Origin: Butyricicoccus pullicaecorum
Lineage (GTDB): Bacteria > Bacillota > Clostridia > Oscillospirales > Butyricicoccaceae
Assembly: GCA_018365995.1 (NCBI GenBank)
Contig: JAGZIY010000024.1
Coordinates: 1 to 24,749 of the forward strand
DNA length: 24,749 nt
Direction of reading: 5' to 3'
The translations under genes were made by a program, and so were the position numbers. A model generated the notes under the pieces. It made no database searches. It worked only from the letters and a program-made list of their open reading frames with translations, and was not told the origin of the DNA. Positions 15,236 through 22,892 of this stretch are shown in pieces. Each line of letters opens with the position of its first letter. Positions within the stretch are counted from its first letter, which is position 1.

Positions 15236-15664
15236 ATGATCGGATTGGTTGTAACAGGACATGCAAATTTTGCCTCTGGAATGACAAGTTCAGTGAATTT
15301 GATCGCTGGCGAGCAGGAGGCTTATCACTATATAGATTTTCTTCCAACTTATAGTCTGGAAGATTTATCACGTGAACTGACAAAGGCAATGGACGACCTG
15401 AAAGACTGTGAAGGTATTCTGGTATTTGCAGACCTCATGGGCGGTACCCCGTTTAAGACAGCGGTAGAGGTTGGATTCCCGCGCGGTAATGTCAATGTTT
15501 TGGCTGGCACGAACCTGCCAATGCTGCTCGAAATCGTTATGTCACGTAAGTTCATTGAGGATCTCGAGGATTTGACGCAGACTGCTCTGGAGGTCGGCGC
15601 TGAGGGTGTTGCACGTTATACATTCCAGAAGGTTGAGGACGTTGAGCCGGAAGACGGTATCTAA
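15236..15664 (+). CDS. agaF: PTS system mannose/GalNAc-family IIA component
   Basis: A 142-aa cytoplasmic IIA domain protein that receives phosphate from HPr and hands it to IIB. The active His is His9 in VVTGHANFASG, and the family block VFADLMGGTPFKTAVEVG is present. TAGGAG lies 8-9 nt upstream of the ATG. IIA is a separate protein here rather than fused to IIB as in ManX, which agrees with the GalNAc-type (AgaF) arrangement. The unusual point is its distance from IIB, separated by IID and an unknown gene. Confidence 0.93.
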   Translation: MIGLVVTGHANFASGMTSSVNLIAGEQEAYHYIDFLPTYSLEDLSRELTKAMDDLKDCEGILVFADLMGGTPFKTAVEVGFPRGNVNVLAGTNLPMLLEIVMSRKFIEDLEDLTQTALEVGAEGVARYTFQKVEDVEPEDGI

Positions 15665-15749
15665 TTCACAGGATTCGTAAAAGAAGTATTTCTGATATGC
15701 GAGTTTTGATTATGGAAGTAGATACACTGTGCTGAAAGGAGCAGAAAAT

Positions 15750-16931
15750 ATGAAAACGATTTTTGGTGTAAGCGAACAGAAGATGCAGGAGACCTCCTCC
15801 GTATTTACACTGTCTGAAATTTATCAGCAGCCTGCAACATGGGAAAAGACCTGTGCACAGATTGCAGCGCACAAGGATGAAATCAAGAAGTTCATGGATC
15901 AGGTTCTGACCGCGGAAGATTTTGATGTGATTCTGACCGGTGCAGGTACGAGTGAGTTTGTGGGCAATGCCCTGTTCCCGCATCTGTCCCGTCTGTATAA
16001 CCATAAGGTAAAGTCTTATGGTACGACCGATTTGGTTGCAACACCAGAGGCATATCTGTCCCGCACTAAGCCAACGCTGCTTGTAAGCTTTGGACGTTCG
16101 GGCAATTCTCCGGAGTCTGTTGGTGCAATCGATGTCGCAGAGGCTGTATGTGACCATGTTTACCATCTGTTTGTCACCTGCAATAAGAATGGTGCGCTGT
16201 CTAAGCGTGCAGACACAACGGATAACTGCTATGCAATCAATCTGACCGACGAAACCCACGATCAGAGTTTTGCAATGACCTCCAGCTTCTCCAATATGTA
16301 TCTGGCAACCTATCTGTGCTTCCATCTGGACGAATTGGACAAGGTTACTGCACAGGTAAAGGAAATTACGGCAGCTTCGCAGAAGTTCCTAGACGATAAG
16401 TTTGGTACTGCACAGAAGATTGTAGACAGCTTTGCATTTGACCGCATTGTTTACCTCGGCAGCAATACCCTCAAGGGCACTGCACAGGAATCGGCACTCA
16501 AAATGCTTGAGCTGACAGCAGGTCAGGTCGTTACGATGTATGATACCCCAATGGGCTTCCGTCATGGTCCAAAGTCTATCATCAATGACAAGACCATCAC
16601 GGTTGTATATCTGAGTGATGACCCATATACCAGACAGTATGAAGTCGACCTCATCAAGGAGATGAGCGGACAGCGCAAGCAGAATCAGATTGTTGCAGTT
16701 ATGTCCAAGCAGGACGATGCAGTTGCTGCATTGGTGGACCATGCAGTTGTATTTGATTTTAATGGTGACCATGAGAATGTACAGCTGGGTCTTGGCTATA
16801 TCCTGTTTGCACAGACCTTGGCGGTTCTCAAGTCTCTGTCTCTTGGCATTACTCCGGACAACCCGTGTCCGACAGGTGAGGTAAACCGCGTCGTTAAGGG
16901 TGTTACCCTGTATCCATACACCCGCGGATAA
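15750..16931 (+). CDS. agaS: AgaS-type SIS-domain sugar-phosphate deaminase/isomerase
   Basis: A 393-aa cytoplasmic protein with two SIS domains, resembling AgaS, which converts galactosamine-6-P to tagatose-6-P with release of ammonia. The first SIS domain holds VILTGAGTSEFVGNAL and LVSFGRSGNSPES; the second holds IVYLGSNTLKGTAQESALKMLELTAG. GlmS shares the fold but has an N-terminal glutaminase domain, absent here. The start at 15750 has AAAGGAG 8 nt upstream, whereas the frame opens seven codons earlier. It is the last gene before a strong terminator and supplies the step after NagA/AgaA. Confidence 0.9.
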   Translation: MKTIFGVSEQKMQETSSVFTLSEIYQQPATWEKTCAQIAAHKDEIKKFMDQVLTAEDFDVILTGAGTSEFVGNALFPHLSRLYNHKVKSYGTTDLVATPEAYLSRTKPTLLVSFGRSGNSPESVGAIDVAEAVCDHVYHLFVTCNKNGALSKRADTTDNCYAINLTDETHDQSFAMTSSFSNMYLATYLCFHLDELDKVTAQVKEITAASQKFLDDKFGTAQKIVDSFAFDRIVYLGSNTLKGTAQESALKMLELTAGQVVTMYDTPMGFRHGPKSIINDKTITVVYLSDDPYTRQYEVDLIKEMSGQRKQNQIVAVMSKQDDAVAALVDHAVVFDFNGDHENVQLGLGYILFAQTLAVLKSLSLGITPDNPCPTGEVNRVVKGVTLYPYTRG

Positions 16932-16936
16932 GAAAA

Positions 16937-16976
16937 AAAGAACATGGATTGCCCAAATGGGCAATCCATGTCTTTC
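16937..16976 (+). terminator. Terminator of the PTS-agaS operon
   Basis: A perfect 13-bp inverted repeat (16942-16954 with 16959-16971) around the loop AAAT, preceded by an A run and followed by CTTT. It starts about 10 nt after the agaS stop. A second small stem (CCTCTAT at 16976-16982, ATAGAGG at 16987-16993) follows directly and leads into the yajC leader. Confidence 0.88.
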
Positions 16977-17053
16977 CTCTATCTGTATAGAGGCTGCATA
17001 TTTTGGTGCTGCGCAGTTTCCATAGGAAACGGCAGAAGGAGCAAGTGAAAGTT

Positions 17054-17329
17054 ATGAATTGGGAAGTTATTCTGTGGACATGTATCACAGTGGGTACATT
17101 GTTCATCATTTGTATGCTGGTTGCAATGATTCTTTCAGCACGCAATATGAAAAAAAATCGGGAAGCCATGGCAGAACTTCAGCAGAATATCAAGCTGGGT
17201 GCATCTATCATGTTTGCCGGCGGAATTTATGGAAAAATTGTCAAAATCAAGGATGACGTCATTGATGTAGAGGTCAGCAAGGGCGTGGTTATCAAAATCT
17301 CTCGTTATAGTATCCAGTCCGCCTCTTAA
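17054..17329 (+). CDS. yajC: YajC-family preprotein translocase accessory subunit
   Basis: A 91-aa protein with one N-terminal membrane helix (about residues 5-28, ILWTCITVGTLFIICMLVAMIL) and a small cytoplasmic domain. The motif LQQNIKLGASIMFAGGIYGKIVKIKDDVIDVEV is the YajC pattern (G-x-x-x-x-x-x-G-G-I-Y/H-G). YajC associates with SecDF. Here it is alone, not with secDF or tgt. The ATG at 17054 has AAGGAGC about 12 nt upstream; a GTG at 17045 is closer to that site and is an alternative. Its stop codon overlaps the stop of the opposing araC gene. Confidence 0.82.
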   Translation: MNWEVILWTCITVGTLFIICMLVAMILSARNMKKNREAMAELQQNIKLGASIMFAGGIYGKIVKIKDDVIDVEVSKGVVIKISRYSIQSAS

Positions 17330-18549
17330 AGAGAGGGCGGAAACTGGGTATCATCCGCTTCGCTGCGGGCAGCAGCGTCGGAAATTTCATCGGCTGCCTG
17401 TTTTGCATACTCACTGGGAGATATATGAAAATATTTCTTAAATAACCTTGAAAAATAATGAATGGAGCTGAATCCCAGCAAATAGGCGATCTCACTGATG
17501 GTATGCTGATTTTCACGGATCAGCTCTTTACTCTTTTCCAGCTTGCTGTTGAGCAGATAGCTTTTGGGAGAGCAATGCAAATACATCTTAAAGAGCATTT
17601 GCAGAGAGGAGCGCGAAATAAAGAACTCGTGGCAGATTTCTTCCACCGTGATGGGCTCTGTGACATGTGTATTCATATATGCCAGAATCTGCTGGAGTAA
17701 ATCGCTGTGTACTTCACCCTGTGTTCCGGTCAGTACCCTCCGTTTTCTGGTTTCATCGGCGTGTATCAGCACGCGAACCAGTGTTTCCTGCAAATGACAG
17801 GGGGTAAGCATCTGGTCATAATAGGAATCACAGCCAGCGTGCTTACTGATTTTCCACAAAATATCTTTTAGTTCATTGGAACAGTGAAAGATATGATGCA
17901 GGATATGCGGCGGCATCTGCCCGCGCAAATCAAACACGATGGTCATGTAAGAGCATGCGGCGTGGATTGTGATTTGCCGTGCACGCAAGGGGTCGTTGGG
18001 CGCACACAGGATGAGATCATGTGCAGAAAGAGTAAAGTTATGCTTATCGATGGAGACGTTGAGGCTCCCTTCACTGACATAGAGAAGCTCATAATAGTTA
18101 TGAGACGATGTGTGAAAATGAAATTGCGTCACATCAGTTTGGTAGCAGTCTAAGATATCACTGACCTGAAATGGCGCATGAAGCGGAAGATATGTATAGG
18201 GAACAGCCAATTCGGTCGGCACCATACATATCTTGGGCGCAATGAGATTGTATGTGACCTCGCTGGAAACGGGAACGATATTGAAGTATATATTCGGCTT
18301 GATTTTCAGGTGGTTATGGATTGGAAAAACAGAAAGCTCCGAAAGTATTGGAGCATTACCAATTAAAATAGAAGCAAGACCATGAACCAGCTCAATATAA
18401 ACCTCTTGGGAAAAACAAAACAGCTTGGTAATTGTTTTTTCACGTGCGAGTTGTCGTGCACAGACGAGCTGCTGTTCGCTGGGAGAAATTGGTTGGTTAT
18501 AGATTGACCCAAATGCAAGAAAACTATTTTTGGATGGTTTGTTCATCAT
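17326..18549 (-). CDS. AraC-family transcriptional regulator of the amino-sugar locus
   Basis: A 407-aa DNA-binding regulator. The first 125 residues have no fold I recognise. The middle (about 130-220) contains a cupin-like segment, TQFHFHTSSHNYYELLYVSEG, suited to binding a sugar effector. The C-terminal 100 residues form the double helix-turn-helix: ITVEEICHEFFISRSSLQMLFK, then ISEIAYLLGFSSIHYFSRLFKKYF. The start at 18549 has AAAGGA about 9 nt upstream; an earlier ATG at 18567 does not. It is divergent from nagA and convergent with yajC. Its own promoter overlaps a copy of the motif seen at the PTS promoter, so autoregulation is likely. It occupies the role AgaR (DeoR family) has in E. coli. 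Confidence 0.87.
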   Translation of the reverse strand: MMNKPSKNSFLAFGSIYNQPISPSEQQLVCARQLAREKTITKLFCFSQEVYIELVHGLASILIGNAPILSELSVFPIHNHLKIKPNIYFNIVPVSSEVTYNLIAPKICMVPTELAVPYTYLPLHAPFQVSDILDCYQTDVTQFHFHTSSHNYYELLYVSEGSLNVSIDKHNFTLSAHDLILCAPNDPLRARQITIHAACSYMTIVFDLRGQMPPHILHHIFHCSNELKDILWKISKHAGCDSYYDQMLTPCHLQETLVRVLIHADETRKRRVLTGTQGEVHSDLLQQILAYMNTHVTEPITVEEICHEFFISRSSLQMLFKMYLHCSPKSYLLNSKLEKSKELIRENQHTISEIAYLLGFSSIHYFSRLFKKYFHISPSEYAKQAADEISDAAARSEADDTQFPPSL

Positions 18550-18582
18550 GCTAAAATCCTTTGGCATATTCTTATGTTATTT

Positions 18583-18636
18583 TTGTAAAGTGCATAAGTT
18601 AATTTTATTTTAGTGTATTTTTATAAAAAATGCAAG
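18583..18636 (-). promoter_or_regulatory. araC-gene promoter with putative operator copies
   Basis: On the minus strand, TTGCAT (complement of 18630-18635), a 17-bp spacer and TAAAAT (complement of 18607-18612) form a good sigma-A promoter for the regulator gene. The 14-mer ATAAAAAATGCAAG at 18623-18636 covers its -35 and matches the PTS-promoter repeat at 13 of 14 positions. A weaker copy, TTGTAAAGTGCATA (18583-18596, 10 of 14 against the second PTS repeat), lies just past the expected transcription start. The arrangement suits autorepression and possibly activation of nagA on the other side, where GAATAT at 18658-18663 could be a -10. Confidence 0.55.
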
Positions 18637-18738
18637 TCTATCCTGTCGAAAACGGCAGAATATGCGAAAGAATGGGCACAGATTTCACGAATCAGGAATC
18701 GTGCGGATTGCTTATAGATGATGTAAGGAGGAAATAAA

Positions 18739-19890
18739 ATGCTTATTCAAAGTCGGAATGTTTGGATTGCAGACCAGTTTGTTGAGGCACAAATCGAAAT
18801 GGAAAACGGCAAAATCACGCGTGTCTATCCATACGGAACCAAAGAGGCAGACTGTGATTATGGAGAAAATCGTATCCTGCCGGGCTTTATTGACATTCAT
18901 TGTCATGGTGCCTTTGGCTTTGATACCAACGATGCAGAGGAGGAGGGTCTGCGCTACTGGGTACGCAATATCGTGCAGGAGGGTGTGACTGCGCTTCTGC
19001 CAACAACCATTACCCAGAGTGAAACTGTCTTGACAAATGCACTCAAGAATGTTGCAAAGGTGGTACGGGACGGTTATACGGGGGCTGAAATCCTTGGTGT
19101 GCACTTTGAAGGTCCCTATCTGGATATGGTGTATAAGGGCGCACAGCCTGAGCAGCATATTGCAAAGCCAAGTGTTGCACAGTTTCAGAAATATCAGAAG
19201 GCAGCAGATGGACTGATTAAGTATATCACCATGGCAACCGAGGTGGACGACAACTTTGAGTTGACCCATTATTGCAGCGCCCATGGTGTGGTTGTCAGCA
19301 TCGGTCACTCCGGCGCGACTTATCAAGAGGCGATTATGGGACGCGCGAATGGCGCCCGCTCCATGACCCATGTATATAATGGTATGACGCCGTTCAATCA
19401 CCGTGCAAACGGTCTGGTTGGTGCTGCCTATCGCGTGAATGGTATGTATGGTGAGATTATCTGTGACGGCAACCATTCCACACCCGCCGCTCTGCATCAG
19501 TTCTTTGAGGCAAAGGGGGCAGACCACGGAATCATGGTAACTGATGCGCTGATGGCAAAGGGTTCTCCGGTTGGCTCCAAGTTCCTGTTTGGCGGCAATG
19601 AAATCGAGATTTATCCAGATGGAAGTGCACATTTGACTTCGAGCAAGGGATTGGCGGGCTCTACTCTGCGTATGAATGAGGGACTGCGGATTTTGATTGA
19701 AAAGGCGCTCGTTCCGGTGCATGTGGCAATCAATTCCTGTACAAGAAATCCGGCAGCCTGCCTGCGAATCGATGACCGCAAGGGCAGTATTGGCGTTGGA
19801 TTAGATGCAGACCTTGTCGTACTTGACAGAGATTATCAGGTATTACAGACCTATTGTCGTGGAACACAGATGTTGGAACAGAAATCATGA
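18739..19890 (+). CDS. nagA: N-acetylglucosamine/galactosamine-6-phosphate deacetylase
   Basis: A 383-aa amidohydrolase that removes acetate from N-acetyl-hexosamine-6-phosphate in the cytoplasm. The metal and catalytic motifs are complete: DIHCHGAFG (His54, His56), GVHFEGPYL, VVSIGHSGATY, MTHVYNGM and MVTDALMAKG with the catalytic Asp. AAGGAGG lies 9 nt before the ATG. In this setting, with agaS and the tagatose-bisphosphate aldolase genes, it probably acts on GalNAc-6-P (AgaA role), but NagA and AgaA cannot be separated by sequence inspection. Its stop overlaps the start of the next gene (ATGA). Confidence 0.93.
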   Translation: MLIQSRNVWIADQFVEAQIEMENGKITRVYPYGTKEADCDYGENRILPGFIDIHCHGAFGFDTNDAEEEGLRYWVRNIVQEGVTALLPTTITQSETVLTNALKNVAKVVRDGYTGAEILGVHFEGPYLDMVYKGAQPEQHIAKPSVAQFQKYQKAADGLIKYITMATEVDDNFELTHYCSAHGVVVSIGHSGATYQEAIMGRANGARSMTHVYNGMTPFNHRANGLVGAAYRVNGMYGEIICDGNHSTPAALHQFFEAKGADHGIMVTDALMAKGSPVGSKFLFGGNEIEIYPDGSAHLTSSKGLAGSTLRMNEGLRILIEKALVPVHVAINSCTRNPAACLRIDDRKGSIGVGLDADLVVLDRDYQVLQTYCRGTQMLEQKS

Positions 19891-20426
19891 GCAGAAATAA
19901 GAAAAAAACACCACATGAAACCATTCGCTTATCCGGGCGTAATGTATATACCGATAAGCAGAAGCGAACGATCTATTATGACAGATTGACAGGACAGGGG
20001 TATCTGCTGCATAAGGAGCATGAAAACAAAATGCAGTTTTTTAAGAACCGTTTTACCATCGTCCTGTTTGCAGCAATTTTATGTGCAGGCACCTTTTTGA
20101 CATGGACACAGGCTGTGCTTGCGGGTGTCATTACGGCAGTCATTATTGAACTGTATTTCCGTTTGTCTTACCTCAAAAAGCTGGAGGTGGTCACGGATAT
20201 CGATTTTGAGCGCCGTATTTCATCGATTGATTATATTGTCAAGAACAAGAGCCGCGGCAGCGTGGGCGCGCTGTGTATCCTGTATTTCTTGTTTGCGATT
20301 TTGGTAGTACTGAACGCATATCTGGAACAGTATAATTTGGGGCTTATGATTTTAAGCGGCGGTCTGTCGCTGGTTGGACTGTACTTTGGTATTTTGCATG
20401 TCATTGCATTCTTTCGAATGAAGTAA
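19887..20426 (+). CDS. Unknown four-helix membrane protein translationally coupled to nagA
   Basis: A 179-aa integral membrane protein I do not recognise. The first 50 residues are basic and cytoplasmic by charge. Two hydrophobic helices follow (about 56-75 and 78-100), then a loop (FERRISSIDYIVKNKSRGS), and two more helices (about 130-150 and 155-177). The start ATG at 19887 overlaps the nagA TGA, so its translation depends on nagA. The frame opens 11 codons earlier, but those lie inside nagA. The tight coupling implies a shared function, perhaps product export or transporter tuning; this is inference only. Confidence 0.75.
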   Translation: MSRNKKKTPHETIRLSGRNVYTDKQKRTIYYDRLTGQGYLLHKEHENKMQFFKNRFTIVLFAAILCAGTFLTWTQAVLAGVITAVIIELYFRLSYLKKLEVVTDIDFERRISSIDYIVKNKSRGSVGALCILYFLFAILVVLNAYLEQYNLGLMILSGGLSLVGLYFGILHVIAFFRMK

Positions 20427-20436
20427 GAGGAAAAAT

Positions 20437-20466
20437 GGAAAACCATCGCCTGTGCGATGGTTTTCC
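20437..20466. terminator. Bidirectional terminator between the nagA unit and the aldolase gene
   Basis: A perfect 13-bp inverted repeat (20437-20449 with 20454-20466) with loop CTGT. The right arm contains TTTT and the left flank is A-rich, so both converging transcripts can end here. It lies between stops at 20426 and 20473. Confidence 0.82.
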
Positions 20467-20472
20467 AAAAAC

Positions 20473-21324
20473 TCAGCCCTTTCCGACAGAGCCGCAGAAT
20501 GCAAGCTTTTCTTTGACCAGATGAACGACGTTTTCGCGTCCAACCTTGCTGTATTTCTTAGGGTCAAAGACCTTGGGATCCTTTTCCAGATAGGACTTGA
20601 CACCATCGCTGAATGCGATGCGAAGTTCAGTTGCAAAATTGACCTTGCAGATACCGCTTGCAATGGCTTCCTGCACAGCTTCCTCTGGAATACCAGATGC
20701 ACCATGCAGCACGAGCGGAATGGAGACACGAGCGCGAATAGCGCGCAGAAGGTCGAATTCAAGCTTTGGTGTGCCGGCGTACAGACCATGTGCCGTACCG
20801 ATTGCGATGGCAAGAGAGTTTACGCCTGTGCGTGCTACAAACTCCTCTGCCTCGGCAGGGTCGGTGAACGGGTTGCCGCTGCCGCCGTCAAGGTCATCTT
20901 CCTTGCCGCCAACCTTGCCAAGTTCGGCCTCTACACTGATGCCGGAGGGGGCGCAGGCGTCTACAACACTGCGGGTCAGAGCGATGTTCTCCTCAAATGG
21001 GGCGTGCGAGCCATCGATCATAATAGAGGTGTAGCCTGTGCGCAGTGCCTGCATAGCGAGCGCAAAGCTTTCGCCGTGGTCGAGGTGGATTGCAATCGGC
21101 ACAGAGGCACGTTCTGCGGCGGTTCGTACCAGTGCGAAGTAGTAATCCAGTCCAGCATACTTGATGGTAGAAGGGGTTGTCTGCATAATGACAGGGGACT
21201 TGCTTTCCTCTGCCGCCTGCATGACTGCCATAACCATTTCCATGTTTTCTACATTAAATGCACCAACTGCATAATGTTCTGCCTGCGCACGCAGGAGCAT
21301 TTCGTTTGTTGTTACCAATGGCAT
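20473..21324 (-). CDS. kbaY: Class II aldolase, tagatose-1,6-bisphosphate type (KbaY/GatY-like)
   Basis: A 283-aa zinc aldolase that splits a ketose-1,6-bisphosphate into dihydroxyacetone phosphate and glyceraldehyde-3-phosphate. Asp82 and His83 in HLDHGES, His179 in IGTAHGLY and His207 in LVLHGASG fall at nearly the positions of the GatY/KbaY catalytic and zinc residues. The GTAHGLY form points to the tagatose group; glycolytic FbaA proteins tend to have SVHGPY. The start MPLVTTNEML at 21324 has AGAGGT 8-9 nt upstream; the 63 extra residues of the longer frame are leader. It is divergent from kbaZ, its likely partner subunit. Fructose-1,6-bisphosphate aldolase is the alternative. Confidence 0.87.
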   Translation of the reverse strand: MPLVTTNEMLLRAQAEHYAVGAFNVENMEMVMAVMQAAEESKSPVIMQTTPSTIKYAGLDYYFALVRTAAERASVPIAIHLDHGESFALAMQALRTGYTSIMIDGSHAPFEENIALTRSVVDACAPSGISVEAELGKVGGKEDDLDGGSGNPFTDPAEAEEFVARTGVNSLAIAIGTAHGLYAGTPKLEFDLLRAIRARVSIPLVLHGASGIPEEAVQEAIASGICKVNFATELRIAFSDGVKSYLEKDPKVFDPKKYSKVGRENVVHLVKEKLAFCGSVGKG

Positions 21325-21383
21325 TTTAGATGACCTCTTTTCTTTGATATCGGCTTTGCGACAAGGTCGCAGGGAACAGCAAT

Positions 21384-21418
21384 AGTATAGCACAAAATAC
21401 GCGGATTGTCTGCGTTTT
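21384..21418 (-). promoter_or_regulatory. Aldolase promoter overlapped by a palindrome
   Basis: On the minus strand, CAGACA (complement of 21407-21412), a 17-bp spacer and the extended -10 TGCTATACT (ending at 21384). The inverted repeat AAAATACGC (21394-21402) and GCGTTTT (21412-21418), with unpaired TA in the left arm, covers the spacer and -35 and could be an operator for an unidentified regulator. It does not match the AraC-type 14-mer seen at the PTS promoter. Confidence 0.5.
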
Positions 21419-21504
21419 AACAAGCTTCTTTTTAGGTATAAGCAAACACAAGCAAATAAAATTGAGGGTTTCCTCAAGCATTGAAAATGAAAGGAGTGAT
21501 TATG

Positions 21505-22824
21505 ATGAATCATAATCCACTGAAAAAGTTAGTAGAACTGCAAAAACAGGGCAAGCGTGTTGGCATTTACTCGGTATGCAGTGCAAATGGCTATGTCATT
21601 GAGGCTGCTTTGAAGCGCGGCAAGCAGGACGGTTCCTGTGTGCTGATTGAGAGCACAGCGAACCAGTGTGACCAGAATGGCGGCTATACAGGCATGAAAC
21701 CGATAGATTTTAAGCAGTTTGTGCTGGGCATTGCAGATGAAGTCGGCTTTGATAAGACGAAGCTGTTTCTGGGCGGCGACCATCTTGGACCCTTGACCTT
21801 TGCCGGAAAGAATGAGACAGAAGCCATGGCGGACGCTGAGGAACTTATTCGTCACTATGTCGGTGCCGGATTTACCAAAATCCATATTGATACCAGCATG
21901 AAGGTCAACGATGATGACCCCAATACACGTCTCAGCGATGCCGTGATTGCAAAGCGTGGCGCACGTCTTGCACGTGTTGCGGAGGATACCTATCATAAGC
22001 TGCTTGCAGAGCAGCCAGATGCAATTCCGCCGGTCTATATCGTAGGCAGTGAAGTGCCGATTCCGGGCGGTGCTGTGGGCGCAGATGAGGGAGTGCAGGT
22101 GACCCGCGTAGAGGATTTCAAGAATACTGTTGCCACCTTCCATCAGGCATTTTTAGACGAGGGCTTGGAGCAGGCTTGGGACAATGTCATTGCCGTTGTG
22201 GTACAGCCGGGCGTAGAGGAAAAGGATAGCGGCTGTACCGAGTATGACCGCGAGAAGGCAAAGGAACTTATGGCATCGATCAATGACTTCCCGAATCTGG
22301 TGTTTGAGGGACACTCGACCGACTATCAGACAAAAATCAAGCTGCGTGAGCTGGTAGAGGACGGCGTAGGAATCCTGAAGGTAGGACCGGCACTGACATT
22401 TGCGATGCGTGAGGGTATGTTTGCACTGGAGCAGATTGAAAAAGAGCTGCTGTATGGCACCGATATCGAGCCGAGCAACTTTGCCGCTGTGCTGGACGAA
22501 GCTATGTGTGCCGACGATAAGCACTGGCGCAAGCACTATCAGGGAAACGACCGTGAAGTGCGCATGAAGCGTAAATATTCCTTCTCGGACCGCTGCCGGT
22601 ATTATATGCCGACTCCTGCTGTGGAGCAGGCAAAGGAGCGTCTGATTGGAAACCTGCGCACACTGGGGATTCCGCTCAACCTGCTGAGCCAGTTCATGCC
22701 GATTCAGTACACTAAGGTGCGTGAGAACCTGCTGGTTAACGACCCAGAGGCACTGGTAGAAGATCGTATTACCAATACCATTGATGAATATTTGTATGCA
22801 ACCCATCAGAATGAGTTGATGTAA
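21505..22824 (+). CDS. kbaZ: Tagatose-1,6-bisphosphate aldolase non-catalytic subunit (KbaZ/GatZ)
   Basis: A 439-aa protein of the GatZ/KbaZ family, which stabilises and activates the GatY/KbaY aldolase and was once misnamed tagatose-6-P kinase. Family blocks are clear: GIYSVCSANGYVIEAAL, ESTANQCDQNGGYTGMKP, LFLGGDHLGPLTF, IVGSEVPIPGGA, FEGHSTDYQT, ILKVGPALTFAMREGMFAL and SQFMPIQY. Two adjacent ATGs (21502, 21505) are possible; the second is taken because AAAGGAG (21490-21496) is then 8 nt away. A 6-bp stem (TTGAGG 21462-21467, CCTCAA 21472-21477) lies just before the ribosome-binding site. A strong terminator follows. Confidence 0.92.
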   Translation: MNHNPLKKLVELQKQGKRVGIYSVCSANGYVIEAALKRGKQDGSCVLIESTANQCDQNGGYTGMKPIDFKQFVLGIADEVGFDKTKLFLGGDHLGPLTFAGKNETEAMADAEELIRHYVGAGFTKIHIDTSMKVNDDDPNTRLSDAVIAKRGARLARVAEDTYHKLLAEQPDAIPPVYIVGSEVPIPGGAVGADEGVQVTRVEDFKNTVATFHQAFLDEGLEQAWDNVIAVVVQPGVEEKDSGCTEYDREKAKELMASINDFPNLVFEGHSTDYQTKIKLRELVEDGVGILKVGPALTFAMREGMFALEQIEKELLYGTDIEPSNFAAVLDEAMCADDKHWRKHYQGNDREVRMKRKYSFSDRCRYYMPTPAVEQAKERLIGNLRTLGIPLNLLSQFMPIQYTKVRENLLVNDPEALVEDRITNTIDEYLYATHQNELM

Positions 22825-22827
22825 GAT

Positions 22828-22860
22828 AAAAAATCCCGCCATATTGTTGGCGGGATTTTT
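22828..22860. terminator. Terminator, first copy of an identical 33-bp pair
   Basis: Stem AAATCCCGCC/GGCGGGATTT with loop ATATTGTT, flanked by an A run on the left and a T run on the right, so it works in both directions. It ends kbaZ 4 nt after its stop and also lies downstream of the minus-strand TraX gene. The whole 33 bp, loop included, recurs in the same orientation at 24238-24270. Confidence 0.92.
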
Positions 22861-22892
22861 GTAAAAGAAATCATCTTTGGATACTTCTAGTG

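Noticed and set aside
18645..18659. cre site upstream of nagA
   Set aside because: GTCGAAAACGGCAGA misses at least two conserved consensus positions.
18686..18703. Inverted repeat CACGA...TCGTG upstream of nagA as an operator
   Set aside because: Only 5-bp arms, and it matches no other site in the locus; chance is likely.
18712..19722. 336-codon minus-strand frame over nagA
   Set aside because: Antisense shadow of an unmistakable deacetylase; no motif or ribosome-binding site.
20452..21333. 293-codon plus-strand frame over the aldolase gene
   Set aside because: The minus-strand aldolase has all active-site residues; the opposite frame has none of any known family.
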